Shown here: in pieces, positions 1-8,940 of the stretch
How positions within the stretch are numbered: position 1 is the stretch's first letter
How the letters are laid out: every line of letters begins with the position of its first letter
Assembly: GCA_903642275.1 (NCBI GenBank)
Contig: CAHJWK010000016.1
Location: forward strand, 1-55,379
Direction: 5' to 3'
Length of the DNA: 55,379 nucleotides
Source of the DNA: Chitinophagaceae bacterium
GTDB taxonomy: Bacteria > Bacteroidota > Bacteroidia > Chitinophagales > Chitinophagaceae
Translations under genes and position numbers: made by a program
Notes under the pieces: generated by a model
The model's database searches: none
Seen by the model: only the letters and a program-made list of their open reading frames with translations
Told to the model about the DNA's origin: nothing

Positions 1-762
1 GAATACGATAATTTTATAACCACTGCAGATGCAGGAACAGGTGACAACACTATCTTATATTCATCAATATATAACAATACAATTTTTGCTGAAGGAACAA
101 TTCCAAAAGGTGTTAACCGGTTTATTGTTTCAGGCTCTGTGCCTTATGCTGCTGACCAATTGAAGATAGAACTTGATTCAGCATTCAAGCAAAATAATAT
201 TGAAGTTGAAAAAACAATAATTGCCGGCGCATCATTTCAAAAACAAAGAAAAGAAATTCAACAAGCACAAAACAAAATTGCAACTTATACATCACCATCG
301 CTTGATAGCATTGTGTATTGGTTCCTTCAAAAAAGTATAAATCTTTATGGCGAATGTTTAGCAAAAACAATTGCGTTTAAACAAAGTGGTTTTGGTTCAA
401 CAATTAATGGTGTGAATGATATAAAAAAATTTTGGCAACAGCAAGGCATTGATTCTTCTTCAATAAATATTTCAGATGGATGCGGGCTTTCACCGCAAAA
501 CAGGGTTACAACTTATGCCATGGTAAATGCCATGTTGTATGCACGAAAGCAAAAATGGTTCAACAGTTTTTATAACGCTTTACCAATTGCTGATGGAATG
601 CATCTTAAAAGCGGATTAATTAATGGTGTAAGAAGTTTTACCGGTTACTATACTGCATCAAATGGTAAGAAATATGTGTTGGCAATAATTGTAAATAATT
701 ATGATGTTAGCAAAGGCAGCATTACGCAAAAGATGTTTAATGTGCTTGATGCGTTGAAGTAA
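1..762 (+). CDS. dacB: D-alanyl-D-alanine carboxypeptidase/endopeptidase (PBP4 type), C-terminal part
   Basis: The reading frame is open from base 1, so the 5' part, including the catalytic SxxK and SxN motifs, lies outside the window. Visible are the DGCGLSPQNRVT segment and, near the end, HLKSGLINGVRSFTGY, where KSG stands for the usual KTG of penicillin-binding enzymes. The final stretch is the typical beta strand with a conserved NN. PBP4-type enzymes trim or cleave peptide cross-links of peptidoglycan in the periplasm. Family S13 is assigned from these motifs and the order of the segments; the product is partial and the signal peptide cannot be seen. It converges on ridA with 25 bp between the stops. 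Confidence 0.82.
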   Translation, partial: EYDNFITTADAGTGDNTILYSSIYNNTIFAEGTIPKGVNRFIVSGSVPYAADQLKIELDSAFKQNNIEVEKTIIAGASFQKQRKEIQQAQNKIATYTSPSLDSIVYWFLQKSINLYGECLAKTIAFKQSGFGSTINGVNDIKKFWQQQGIDSSSINISDGCGLSPQNRVTTYAMVNAMLYARKQKWFNSFYNALPIADGMHLKSGLINGVRSFTGYYTASNGKKYVLAIIVNNYDVSKGSITQKMFNVLDALK

Positions 763-787
763 GAATCTCAAACTAACAGTAAGAGGT

Positions 788-1171
788 TTAATCAATAATT
801 GCGGTTACTTCTATCTCAATTAAATATTCCGCACCAATCAAACTTTTTACTTCAATCATGGAAGTGCATGGTTTTATATCCTTAAAAAATTCTCCATGTG
901 CTTTACCGTATTCTTTCCATCTTGAAATATCAGTAACAAACATTCTTGTACGTGCAACATTATTTAACGTTGCACCTCCCTCTTCTAAAACCTTTTGTAT
1001 TTTTTGTATAATGAATTTGGTTTGAAGATAAGCATCGTTAATACCAACCGTGTTGCCTTCCTCATCTGATGCAACAGTGCCTGAAACCTCAATTACATTA
1101 CCAATTTTTACTGCGCGGCTATAACCAACTATATCTTCCCATTTAGCACCTGATGAATAATTTTTACGCAA
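788..1171 (-). CDS. RidA/YjgF/UK114 family protein
   Basis: A 127-residue protein of the usual RidA length. The family core is clear: a GNVIEVSGTVA strand, the RTRMFVTDISRW segment and the C-terminal EYLIEIEVTAI strand. RidA proteins are cytosolic trimers; RidA itself hydrolyses reactive enamines and imines. At the place of the substrate-binding arginine of E. coli RidA (the PARS segment) this protein reads PCTS, so it probably belongs to another Rid subgroup and its substrate is open. The start is a TTG nine bases after the lpdA stop; an in-frame stop lies just upstream and the next Met is deep inside the domain. It is likely cotranscribed with lpdA. Confidence 0.85.
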   Translation of the reverse strand: MRKNYSSGAKWEDIVGYSRAVKIGNVIEVSGTVASDEEGNTVGINDAYLQTKFIIQKIQKVLEEGGATLNNVARTRMFVTDISRWKEYGKAHGEFFKDIKPCTSMIEVKSLIGAEYLIEIEVTAIID

Positions 1172-1180
1172 GCTTATAAT

Positions 1181-2590
1181 TTAAATATCTGTGGCTTCGC
1201 CATAAGCAACCGCTGTTGCTTCTTTTACAGCTTCGCTCATAGTTGGATGCGGATGCACAGCCTGTAAAATTTCATGACCGGTTGTTTCAAGCTTACGTGC
1301 TGTAACAATTTCAGCAATCATTTCTGTAACATTAAAACCAATCATGTGTGCACCTAAAAGCTCACCATACTTTGCATCATAAATAACTTTTACGAAACCT
1401 TCTGTTGCACCTGCTGCTGTTGCTTTCCCGCTTGCCATAAAAGGAAATTTTCCAATTTTAATGTCCAGGCCTGCGTCTTTAGCTGCCTTCTCCGTCATGC
1501 CAACACTTGAAACTTCAGGAACACAATACGTGCAACCGGGAATGTTTCCATAATCAAGCGGCTCTGGCTGATGAGGAGTTTTCTTTTCAATATATGCTAT
1601 ATGTTCTGCTGCTACAATCCCCTCCCGGCTTGCTTTGTGTGCTAACGCCTGGTTAGGTGTGCAATCTCCAATAGCATAAAAGCCGGATACATTGGTTTGT
1701 AAAAATTTATTGACTATAATCTTTCCTTTGTCAGTTTTAATGCCCGCAGATTCAAGGCCTAAATTTTCAACATTTGAAACTACTCCAACAGCACTTAATA
1801 AAACATCTGCTTCTAACGTTACAGTGCTGCCATCCTGTTTCTTTACAGTTGCTCTTACACCATTGCCGGATGTATCAGCATCCTCAACAGTTGCATTTAC
1901 CATTATATCAATACCCTGTTTCTTATATTGTTTTTCAAGCTCCTTTGAAATTTCTTCGTCTTCAACCGGAACAATTCTCGGCATGAATTCAACGATGGTA
2001 ACCTTTGTGCCCATGCTGTTATAAAAATATGCAAACTCTGAACCTATGGCTCCGCTGCCAACCACGATCATACTTTTAGGTTGCTGCGGCAACACCATCG
2101 CTTCGCGATAGCCAACAATTTTTTTGCCATCCTGTTTTAAATTCGGCAACTCACGGCTTCTGCCACCAGTTGCAATAATTATATATTTTGTTTCTACTGG
2201 TTGCTTATTATTATCATTTGCAGTTACTTCTATTTTTCCTTTTGATATAATCTTTGCATTGCCCATTATCACATCAATCTTATTCTTGCGCATAAGAAAT
2301 GCAACACCCTTGCTCATTTTATCAGCAACACCGCGACTGCGTTTTATTACTGCACCAAAATTTTGTTTTGCATCTGAAGCCGATAGCCCGTAACTATCAG
2401 CATGCTTCATATAATCAAACACCTGCGCACTTTTTAATAATGCTTTGGTAGGAATACAACCCCAGTTCAAACAAATTCCGCCAAGGCTTTCTCTTTCAAT
2501 AATTGCTGTTTTAAAACCAAATTGTGAAGCACGTATAGCAGCAGGATAACCGCCAGGTCCGCTGCCAATAATAACTACATCGTATGCCAT
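1181..2590 (-). CDS. lpdA: Dihydrolipoyl dehydrogenase (E3)
   Basis: 469 residues, full length for the E3 component of pyruvate and 2-oxoglutarate dehydrogenase complexes. It reoxidises dihydrolipoamide and passes electrons through FAD to NAD+. The FAD-binding GSGPGG motif is near residue 10, the redox-active disulfide sits in GGICLNWGCIPTK near residues 38-50, a second nucleotide-binding GSGAIGSEFA lies around residue 180, and the dimer-interface catalytic pair is HPHPTMSE near the C-terminus. No other E1/E2 gene is adjacent, as is common for a shared E3. ridA follows nine bases downstream, which suggests one transcript. Confidence 0.96.
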   Translation of the reverse strand: MAYDVVIIGSGPGGYPAAIRASQFGFKTAIIERESLGGICLNWGCIPTKALLKSAQVFDYMKHADSYGLSASDAKQNFGAVIKRSRGVADKMSKGVAFLMRKNKIDVIMGNAKIISKGKIEVTANDNNKQPVETKYIIIATGGRSRELPNLKQDGKKIVGYREAMVLPQQPKSMIVVGSGAIGSEFAYFYNSMGTKVTIVEFMPRIVPVEDEEISKELEKQYKKQGIDIMVNATVEDADTSGNGVRATVKKQDGSTVTLEADVLLSAVGVVSNVENLGLESAGIKTDKGKIIVNKFLQTNVSGFYAIGDCTPNQALAHKASREGIVAAEHIAYIEKKTPHQPEPLDYGNIPGCTYCVPEVSSVGMTEKAAKDAGLDIKIGKFPFMASGKATAAGATEGFVKVIYDAKYGELLGAHMIGFNVTEMIAEIVTARKLETTGHEILQAVHPHPTMSEAVKEATAVAYGEATDI

Positions 2591-2705
2591 ATTTATTTAA
2601 GATTGTATTGTAAATATTAATTGTTACGAATAATAATAAACGAAGGTACTTTGTAAAAAGCAATTGAGAAATGAACGATCATTGACAGGCAATCATGTGG
2701 TGTGC

Positions 2706-4253
2706 TTAAAACTTTATCTCTTCATCATGTGCATCAAAAAAATGAAACTCGGTGAAATAATAATCTGAATTTGATTTAACCTTAATCTTCGTTTTGTATT
2801 TGCGGTTCCATTTCCAGGCGAGAGAAAATATTCCTTTTGTCAGATGCGAGTAAACAATCGGATGAATGAAAATGGTTAGATTTTTATGCTGATGTGTAAT
2901 AAGGTAATTTAAGCGGTTCTCAATTTCATCAATTAATAATAAAGTTGAAGTAACCTTGCCTGAACCATTGCAGGATGGACAGGTTTCAGCCGTATTAATA
3001 TTAACTTCAGGCCGCATTCGCTGTCGCGTAATCTGCATCAATCCAAACTTTGATATTGGCAATACTGCATGTTTGGCTCTGTCTGCACGCATAAAATTAT
3101 CCATCGCTTCCTGCAGTTTGCGCTTGTTATCAGGCAGCTTCATATCAATAAAATCAACCACTATAATTCCACCAATATCACGTAATCTTAACTGCCTTGC
3201 TATTTCTTCTCCGGCTTCAAGATTAGTTGACAATGCATTTTCTTCCTGGTTATTGCTTACACTTTTATAACCGCTGTTCACATCAATTACATGCAAAGCT
3301 TCTGTATGTTCTATAATAAGATAAGCGCCACTTGGCAGGTTAACCGTTTTGCCAAACGTTGCTTTAACCTGTTTGTTTATACCAAACTGGTCAAAGATGG
3401 GAACGCCGTTTACATGATAGGAAACGATTTCTGCTTTCTCAGGTGCAATCTTTTGAATGTAGGTGCGCGTATCATTATACATGTTGCGGTCATTGATCAC
3501 AACACGATTAAAATCTTCATTTAACAAATCGCGCAGAATGCTTGTTGTTTTATCCTGCTCGCTTAAAATTTTTGCAGGTGCTTTGGCATTTTTTAAATTA
3601 GTTTGAATTGTATGCCATGTTACAATAAGCTGCGCTAAATCATCATGCAGTTCTGCTGAATTTTTACCTTCAGCAGCAGTGCGCACAATTACGCCAAAGT
3701 TTTTTGGTTTTATTGATTCAACAATTTTATGTAACCGCTTTCTTTCTTCAGCACTATGAATTTTTTTTGACACAGCAATCACATCATTAAATGGTGTAAT
3801 AACAATAAACCTTCCTGGCAGTGAAAGTTCGCAGCTTAAGCGTGGCCCTTTGGCTGCAATTGGTTCTTTTAAAATCTGAACCAGTAATTCAGGTTTGCTT
3901 TTTATTACTTCATTTATTTTACCTGTTTTTACAATTTCCGGCTCGGGTTCAAACTTTGAAAAATCAGCAATATTATCTGATTTATTATTTACTGATTCGT
4001 GTGTAAATTTTAAAATGGAACGAATGTAGGGGCTTAAATCAGTGTAATGCAAAAAAGCATCTTTTTCAAATCCAACATCAATAAATGCAGCATTTAAACC
4101 GGGAATCAATTTTTTTACCTTTCCGAGATATAAATCTCCTACTGCAAAAGCAGCATCCGCTCTTTCATGATGTAGTTCAACCAGTTTTTTATTTTCAAGC
4201 AACGCAATTTCAACGCCGTTCAAATTTGCGTTAATAATCATCTCTTTGTTCAA
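2706..4253 (-). CDS. rng: Ribonuclease G/E family endoribonuclease
   Basis: The catalytic core of the RNase E/G family: an N-terminal S1-like domain (VGDLYLGKVKKLIPGLNAAF, DAFLHYTDLSPY), the metal-binding aspartates in HVIDVNSG and VVDFID, and the Zn-link region CPSCNGSGK. There is no RNase E-type C-terminal scaffold, so RNase G is the better name. It acts in rRNA maturation and mRNA decay. The frame is open up to an ATG at 4304, but homology-like sequence begins at LNKEMIINANLNG; I chose the TTG at 4253 (515 aa), and an ATG four codons later (4241) is an alternative. Downstream on the strand of the TPR and bS22-like genes, but separated from them by a terminator-like hairpin. Confidence 0.92.
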   Translation of the reverse strand: MNKEMIINANLNGVEIALLENKKLVELHHERADAAFAVGDLYLGKVKKLIPGLNAAFIDVGFEKDAFLHYTDLSPYIRSILKFTHESVNNKSDNIADFSKFEPEPEIVKTGKINEVIKSKPELLVQILKEPIAAKGPRLSCELSLPGRFIVITPFNDVIAVSKKIHSAEERKRLHKIVESIKPKNFGVIVRTAAEGKNSAELHDDLAQLIVTWHTIQTNLKNAKAPAKILSEQDKTTSILRDLLNEDFNRVVINDRNMYNDTRTYIQKIAPEKAEIVSYHVNGVPIFDQFGINKQVKATFGKTVNLPSGAYLIIEHTEALHVIDVNSGYKSVSNNQEENALSTNLEAGEEIARQLRLRDIGGIIVVDFIDMKLPDNKRKLQEAMDNFMRADRAKHAVLPISKFGLMQITRQRMRPEVNINTAETCPSCNGSGKVTSTLLLIDEIENRLNYLITHQHKNLTIFIHPIVYSHLTKGIFSLAWKWNRKYKTKIKVKSNSDYYFTEFHFFDAHDEEIKF

Positions 4254-4351
4254 ATCATTTTTTATTAAGCATACCAAATAATATATATGCACTAAACAGC
4301 GCAATGATTACAGAAAGGAAGGAAAGGAAGGTTGGAGTGGTAAAAAATAAA

Positions 4352-4375
4352 TACAGTGTAATCAATTACACCGTA
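4352..4375 (-). terminator. Terminator-like hairpin after the bS22-like gene
   Basis: A stem of seven perfect pairs (GTGTAAT / ATTACAC, loop CA) extended by three more pairs after one mismatch. On the minus strand it is followed by TTATTTTTTA. It lies eight bases beyond the stop of the 31-codon gene and would separate that gene from the RNase G gene. The stem is AU-rich, so efficiency is uncertain. Confidence 0.55.
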
Positions 4376-4383
4376 CATGCAAT

Positions 4384-4479
4384 TTATCTGATTTTCTTCT
4401 TATGTCGGTTTTTTCTTAATCTTTTTTTTCTTTTATGAGTAGCTATTTTATGACGTTTTCTTTTTTTACCACAAGGCAT
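4384..4479 (-). CDS. bS22/mS38-like small ribosomal protein (AURKAIP1/COX24 domain)
   Basis: A 31-codon open frame that begins MPCGKKRKRHKIATHKRKKR and continues with a basic tail ending KKKIR. About two thirds of the residues are Lys, Arg or His and there is no acidic residue. This matches the very short basic proteins of Bacteroidota carrying the AURKAIP1/COX24 (mS38) domain, related to mycobacterial bS22, which sit in the small ribosomal subunit near the decoding region. It lies 29 bp behind the TPR gene on the same strand and is followed by a hairpin. Family assignment is from pattern and length; the ribosomal role is from established knowledge of the family. Confidence 0.82.
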   Translation of the reverse strand: MPCGKKRKRHKIATHKRKKRLRKNRHKKKIR

Positions 4480-4508
4480 ACTTGTTTAATTTTTTATATG
4501 AATAATAT

Positions 4509-5351
4509 TTATTGTAAAGATTTTATTCTTGTTTTTATTTCATTTCTTGCTTCAGGCAACTGTATATATTTTAGTGCTTCATTATACCATTTTACAGCAT
4601 TTGTTTTATCATCCTTTCTGTCATAAACCTGGGCAAGATCAAGTATTGCCTCAATGTTATAAGGTTGTTTATTTATTACATTTTGAAACCGTTCCATTGC
4701 CTTATCAAACTGACCGCTTTGAATACCACCCAAACCCAGCATCATTTGCGCATAAATATTATCCGGATTTTTATCTGCAATTTTTTTTACTGCAAGTATT
4801 CCCTGCATTGGGTTTTCAGAAATATTGCCAAACATATAACATGCACCCAACCCGATTTTTGATGAATCATTATCCGGATTTAATTTTATAGCACTTTCAA
4901 ATAACTCTTTTGCCTGTGTTGCCAGCCAGTGTTGCATGGCAGCATCATTTGTTGCCAGCATATTGCTTAAAAGCAAATGGGCAGCAAAGGTGAGGTTTTT
5001 TTCAGAATTTTCCAACTTAGCAGCCTCGCCTATATAATAAGCGCTTAATTGTTCATTGTGTAAACTATCCATCCAATATGTTGCAAGCTGATGATCAATT
5101 TTTAGTTGCTGATTGTGAACATCCCCACGCACCACACTGTTTTCCAATTGCGTTAGTGTTTGAACCTGGGATGTGTTTAAATTCTGTTTGAATTTGGCAA
5201 GCACATCTTCTGTAGAAAGATTGGAAGCCGGTGCTGAAGCATTTGACGTTATTGCAGTAAATTTTTTGGGGTTAATTGTTTTGCCAAAAAAATACAAGCC
5301 AAATAAAAGCAGCGTACCTGCTGAAATCAATAACCATTGTTGTTTTATCAC
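4509..5351 (-). CDS. TPR-repeat membrane-anchored protein
   Basis: 280 residues starting with GTG. One hydrophobic segment (about residues 6-25) is a membrane anchor or uncleaved signal, followed by a Ser/Ala-rich linker and then tetratricopeptide repeats from about residue 110 to 275, with typical patterns such as AKELFESAIKLNPDN, AMERFQNVINKQPYN and AVKWYNEALKYI. The repeats should face the periplasm and bind protein partners; no enzyme domain is seen. It lies 20 bp after the HU-family gene on the same strand, a pairing I recall from related Chitinophagaceae. Specific partner unknown. Confidence 0.8.
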   Translation of the reverse strand: MIKQQWLLISAGTLLLFGLYFFGKTINPKKFTAITSNASAPASNLSTEDVLAKFKQNLNTSQVQTLTQLENSVVRGDVHNQQLKIDHQLATYWMDSLHNEQLSAYYIGEAAKLENSEKNLTFAAHLLLSNMLATNDAAMQHWLATQAKELFESAIKLNPDNDSSKIGLGACYMFGNISENPMQGILAVKKIADKNPDNIYAQMMLGLGGIQSGQFDKAMERFQNVINKQPYNIEAILDLAQVYDRKDDKTNAVKWYNEALKYIQLPEARNEIKTRIKSLQ

Positions 5352-5371
5352 TTAAAAAAATTGAAGCAAAT

Positions 5372-5662
5372 TTACTGCACCGCCTGCATTTGCTTTACTT
5401 CACTTACAAACTCTTTGGATGGCTTGAATGCAGGAATAAAATGTTCTGGTATATGCACGGCAACATTTTTTTTAATATTCCTTCCGATTTTTGCAGCGCG
5501 TTTTTTTGTTATAAAACTGCCGAAGCCGCGTATATAAATATTTTCGCCTTTAGCAATGTTAGTTTTGATTTCTTTAATCAAAGATTCAACAGTAACCAGC
5601 ACATCAACTTTAGGGATACCCGTTTTATCAGAAATGTTATTGATAAGATCAGATTTGCGCAT
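5372..5662 (-). CDS. HU/IHF family DNA-binding protein
   Basis: 96 residues from the ATG at 5662 (MRKSDLINNISDKTG); the frame is open 13 codons further up, but homology begins here. The fold is that of the HU/IHF histone-like family: N-terminal helices, GENIYIRGFGSF and the DNA-contacting arm KKRAAKIGRNIKK, followed by the IPAFKPSKEF end strand. Such proteins bend and compact DNA as dimers. The C-terminus carries a short extension of unclear role. The next gene on this strand is the TPR protein, 20 bp away. Chromosomes of this group usually have several HU paralogues, so this need not be the main nucleoid protein. Confidence 0.9.
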   Translation of the reverse strand: MRKSDLINNISDKTGIPKVDVLVTVESLIKEIKTNIAKGENIYIRGFGSFITKKRAAKIGRNIKKNVAVHIPEHFIPAFKPSKEFVSEVKQMQAVQ

Positions 5663-5768
5663 GGGTAATGTTTTAATTAGATAACCTAAATATAAGTTCA
5701 TTTAAAAACAAAATAATTTTTTTCAATATAAAATTCGAAAAAATTATTATGTAAACTTATAGCTATTA

Positions 5769-8363
5769 TTATTTCAACAGGTTTTTTATTTCACTCAACT
5801 TCATTAATGCTTCAACAGGTGTTAAGCGGTTGATATCTATACTTTCAAGCATCATTCTTATTGTTTCAAATGTTTGCGAATGTGCATCAAAAATTGAAAG
5901 CTGCAACTGCGGTGCAGCAATTTTTTTTATGTTATGCTGATGTCTTCCATCATTTTTTTCTTCCAGCTGTTTTAATACTTCATTGGCGCGTTTAATTAAT
6001 TGCTGGGGCATGCCTGCTATTTTTGCTACATGAATACCAAAGCTATGCGTACTGCCTCCAGGCGCAAGTTTTCTTAAAAAAATAATTTTATTATTAATCT
6101 CTTTATTAGTGATGTGGAAATTTATTATGCGCGGAAATTTATTTTCTAACTCATTCAGCTCATGGTAATGCGTGGCAAATAAAGTTTTTGGTGCAGCCGT
6201 ATTGTTATGTAAAAACTCTGCAATGCTCCAGGCAATTGAAATGCCATCATACGTAGATGTGCCTCGGCCAATTTCATCTAATAATATTAAACTGCGTGAT
6301 GATATATTATTAATGATGCTCGCCGTTTCATTCATTTCTACCATGAATGTGCTTTCGCCGCCACTGAGATTATCGCTTGCACCTACACGTGTAAAAATTT
6401 TATCTGTTAAAGGAACATGCGCTTCGTCTGCTGGCACAAAGCTGCCCATGTGTGCCAGCAAAGTAATTAACGCGGTTTGACGAAGCAGCGCACTTTTACC
6501 GCTCATGTTTGGTCCGGTTAAAATAATTATCTGTTGCGACGAAGCGTCTAAAAAAATATCGTTCGTAACATATACTTCGCCTGCTGTAAGATTACGTTCA
6601 ATAACAGGATGGCGGCTCTCTTTTAAATGCAACTCAAAGCCATCATGCAAGTGAGGTTTTTTATAATTGTATTGCAAAGCGTTTTGTGCAAAGCAGCACA
6701 AGCAATCTATAATGGCAAGTAGATTCCCGTTATGTTGAATAGGTGCAATGAAATCCTGCAGCTCGGTCAGCAGCTTATCATAAATTTCCGCTTCAAGCTG
6801 TAATATTTTTTCTTCTGCGCCGGTAATTTTTTCTTCATACTCTTTTAATTCAGGCGTAACAAAACGTTCTGCATTTGAAAGTGTTTGCTTGCGCAACCAC
6901 ATTGCCGGAACCTTTGCTTTGTGTGAATTTGTTACTTCAAGATAATAGCCAAACACATTGTTGAAACCGATTTTTAAAGTAGTAATGCCTGTTTGTTCCG
7001 CTTCTCTTTGCTGAATGTTAACCAGGTATTGTTTGCCACCGCTTGCAATAATTCTTAATTCATCCAACGTTGCATTAACTCCTGTTTTAATAGCAGCACC
7101 TTTACTTATAGCAACCGGCGGTGCATCAATAATTTCATCCAGGATTTTTTTAGCGATATAATCACATTCATTTATTGCAGCGGACAATCTTTTTAAATAA
7201 TCGTTTGATGAAGCAGCGCAAATATTTTTTATTGTACATGCATATTGCAATCCTTTTGCAATAGCAATAACATCTCTTGGTGTAATTTTTTTTGTTGGAA
7301 TTTTACTCACCAGCCTTTCAACATCGCCACATTGCTTTATTAACTGTTGCAATTGTTTGCGCAGGTCAGTTTGCAGAATCAAATATTCAACAGCGTTTAA
7401 TCTTTCGTTTATTTTATTGATATCTTTTAAAGGCAACAGCAACCAACGCTTCAATAATCTTGCGCCCATCGGGCTTACTGTGTTATCTAAAATTTTTAAT
7501 AATGAATTTGTCTGATCAAAACCATTATTTAATAATTCAAGGTTGCGGATGGTAAATTTATCCATCCATAAATAATCGTCTTTTTCTAATCTCTGGATAG
7601 TAGCGATGTGTTGTAAATTGGGATGCTCTGTTTCTTTTAAATAATGCAACACAGCGCCTGCCGCAATTATACCGCAATGCAGGTTTTCAATACCAAAGCC
7701 TTTTAATGAATGTGTTTGAAAATGCTTCAACAAATTTTCCGTTGCAAATGCTTCATCAAAAATCCATTGCTCTAAAGTGTAGGTATAAAATTTTGTTCCG
7801 AAGTATTCTTTAAAACTTTTTTGATTGCTGCGCTGATAAATAACTTCAGCAGGCTTTAAAGTTTGTAATAATTTATCAGCGTATTCACGGTTGCCTTCAG
7901 CCACAAAAAATTCACCTGTTGAAATATCAAGAAATGCCAAACCAAAAACATCATTATTAAAATGCAAGGCAGCCAAAAAATTATTGCTGTTGAGTTCCAG
8001 CAGTTTATCGTTTGTAGCAATGCCCGGCGTAACCATTTCTGTAACGCCGCGCTTAACAATTCCCTTTGCAAGTTTAGGGTCTTCAAGCTGGTCGCAAATA
8101 GCTACGCGGTAACCCGCTTTTACAAGCTTATGTAAATAAGTATCTAATGCATGATGCGGAAAACCTGCTAGCTCGTTGCTTGCAACACCGCCATTATTTC
8201 TTTTGGTTAAAGTAATGCCCAAAACCTGCGAAGCGGTGATAGCATCAGCACCGAAAGTTTCATAAAAATCGCCCACGCGAAACAGCAAAATGGCATCAGG
8301 ATATTTTTGTTTGATAGCCTTATGCTGTTGCATTAATGGTGTATCCTCAAGCGCTTTTGCCAT
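5769..8363 (-). CDS. mutS: DNA mismatch repair protein MutS
   Basis: 864 residues, normal length. The mismatch-reading F-x-E motif is F33-Y34-E35. The ATPase domain has Walker A GPNMSGKS (about residues 616-623), the signature NLSGGESTFMVEMNE, Walker B SLILLDEIGRG and the THYHEL loop. The C-terminal TPVEALMKLSEIK is the conserved MutS end. It recognises mismatches and small loops in DNA and recruits MutL. All domains are intact, so no repair defect can be read from this gene. A TATATTTG box lies on the coding strand at 8376-8369, but it is so close to the start that its meaning is unclear. Confidence 0.98.
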   Translation of the reverse strand: MAKALEDTPLMQQHKAIKQKYPDAILLFRVGDFYETFGADAITASQVLGITLTKRNNGGVASNELAGFPHHALDTYLHKLVKAGYRVAICDQLEDPKLAKGIVKRGVTEMVTPGIATNDKLLELNSNNFLAALHFNNDVFGLAFLDISTGEFFVAEGNREYADKLLQTLKPAEVIYQRSNQKSFKEYFGTKFYTYTLEQWIFDEAFATENLLKHFQTHSLKGFGIENLHCGIIAAGAVLHYLKETEHPNLQHIATIQRLEKDDYLWMDKFTIRNLELLNNGFDQTNSLLKILDNTVSPMGARLLKRWLLLPLKDINKINERLNAVEYLILQTDLRKQLQQLIKQCGDVERLVSKIPTKKITPRDVIAIAKGLQYACTIKNICAASSNDYLKRLSAAINECDYIAKKILDEIIDAPPVAISKGAAIKTGVNATLDELRIIASGGKQYLVNIQQREAEQTGITTLKIGFNNVFGYYLEVTNSHKAKVPAMWLRKQTLSNAERFVTPELKEYEEKITGAEEKILQLEAEIYDKLLTELQDFIAPIQHNGNLLAIIDCLCCFAQNALQYNYKKPHLHDGFELHLKESRHPVIERNLTAGEVYVTNDIFLDASSQQIIILTGPNMSGKSALLRQTALITLLAHMGSFVPADEAHVPLTDKIFTRVGASDNLSGGESTFMVEMNETASIINNISSRSLILLDEIGRGTSTYDGISIAWSIAEFLHNNTAAPKTLFATHYHELNELENKFPRIINFHITNKEINNKIIFLRKLAPGGSTHSFGIHVAKIAGMPQQLIKRANEVLKQLEEKNDGRHQHNIKKIAAPQLQLSIFDAHSQTFETIRMMLESIDINRLTPVEALMKLSEIKNLLK

Positions 8364-8426
8364 TGCGGCAAATATAGTTTCGACACATCAAACGTTACCG
8401 TTGAATAGTTAACTATGGCTTCAAAC

Positions 8427-8801
8427 TTATTTCATTGCAATGCTTTTATAAATATCCCGCTCTTTGGTAATATCGGCAAGCTGCTGTTGCAATGTTGCTA
8501 CCTGTGCTTCAAGGTCTTTTTCATGTTGTGTTATAGCTGTTGTGCGCAATGCATCGCTCAGGAGGTTTATGTATGGCCCGAATAAATTAGTTTGCAAATG
8601 TTCGCTCAACGTAAGAATAATGGAAGCTGACTGGTTGCTATGGCTTAATTGCTGGTATAAATAGTTGCGGTTCTGGCCAATATCTTTACTCAATTGCATT
8701 GGTGATGTATTATGTTCTGCCATTTTCCTGGCAACAATGCCCGGAAAGTTTATGGATTTAATTAAATCCTGTGCTTTTTTATGTTGTAAATCGCTCATCA
8801 T
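8427..8801 (-). CDS. Small helix-turn-helix-like protein with C-terminal coiled coil
   Basis: 124 residues, not assigned to a named family. Residues 20-75 (VARKMAEHNTSPMQLSKDIG, NRNYLYQQLSHS) look like a helix-turn-helix in which a first helix leads into a recognition helix. Residues 95-120 are a short coiled coil (EKDLEAQVATLQQQLADITK). Two ATG codons open the frame. It could be a small dimeric DNA-binding regulator; that is inference. The AT-rich region upstream contains large inverted repeats that could be its operator. Confidence 0.6.
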   Translation of the reverse strand: MMSDLQHKKAQDLIKSINFPGIVARKMAEHNTSPMQLSKDIGQNRNYLYQQLSHSNQSASIILTLSEHLQTNLFGPYINLLSDALRTTAITQHEKDLEAQVATLQQQLADITKERDIYKSIAMK

Positions 8802-8843
8802 AATAAAACTAACTTGTTTTTCATTCTAATTAAATGCAGATTC

Positions 8844-8872
8844 ATTTTATTTAAATGAAAATTAAATAAAAT
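8844..8872. repeat. Perfect inverted repeat, 11-bp arms
   Basis: ATTTTATTTAA and its exact complement flank the loop ATGAAAA. It lies about 45-70 bp upstream of the HTH-like gene start. Composition is almost pure A/T, so chance is a real possibility. Confidence 0.5.
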
Positions 8873-8888
8873 ATACTGAATATCCATT

Positions 8889-8940
8889 ATTTTAAAATGT
8901 AATTCAAAGATAAATAGTTTGAATTACCATATTTTAAAAT
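8889..8940. repeat. Nested dyad with 10-bp arms flanked by two copies of ATTTTAAAAT
   Basis: GTAATTCAAA (8899-8908) and TTTGAATTAC (8918-8927) are exact complements around a 9-nt loop. The self-complementary decamer ATTTTAAAAT stands on both sides (8889-8898 and 8931-8940). The whole block is symmetric over about 52 bp, like an operator or a mobile-element remnant. Confidence 0.55.

Noticed and set aside
4435-4626. Plus-strand frame over the bS22-like gene and TPR end
   Set aside because: It is antisense to two better supported genes and rich in Phe/Ser from A-rich complements.
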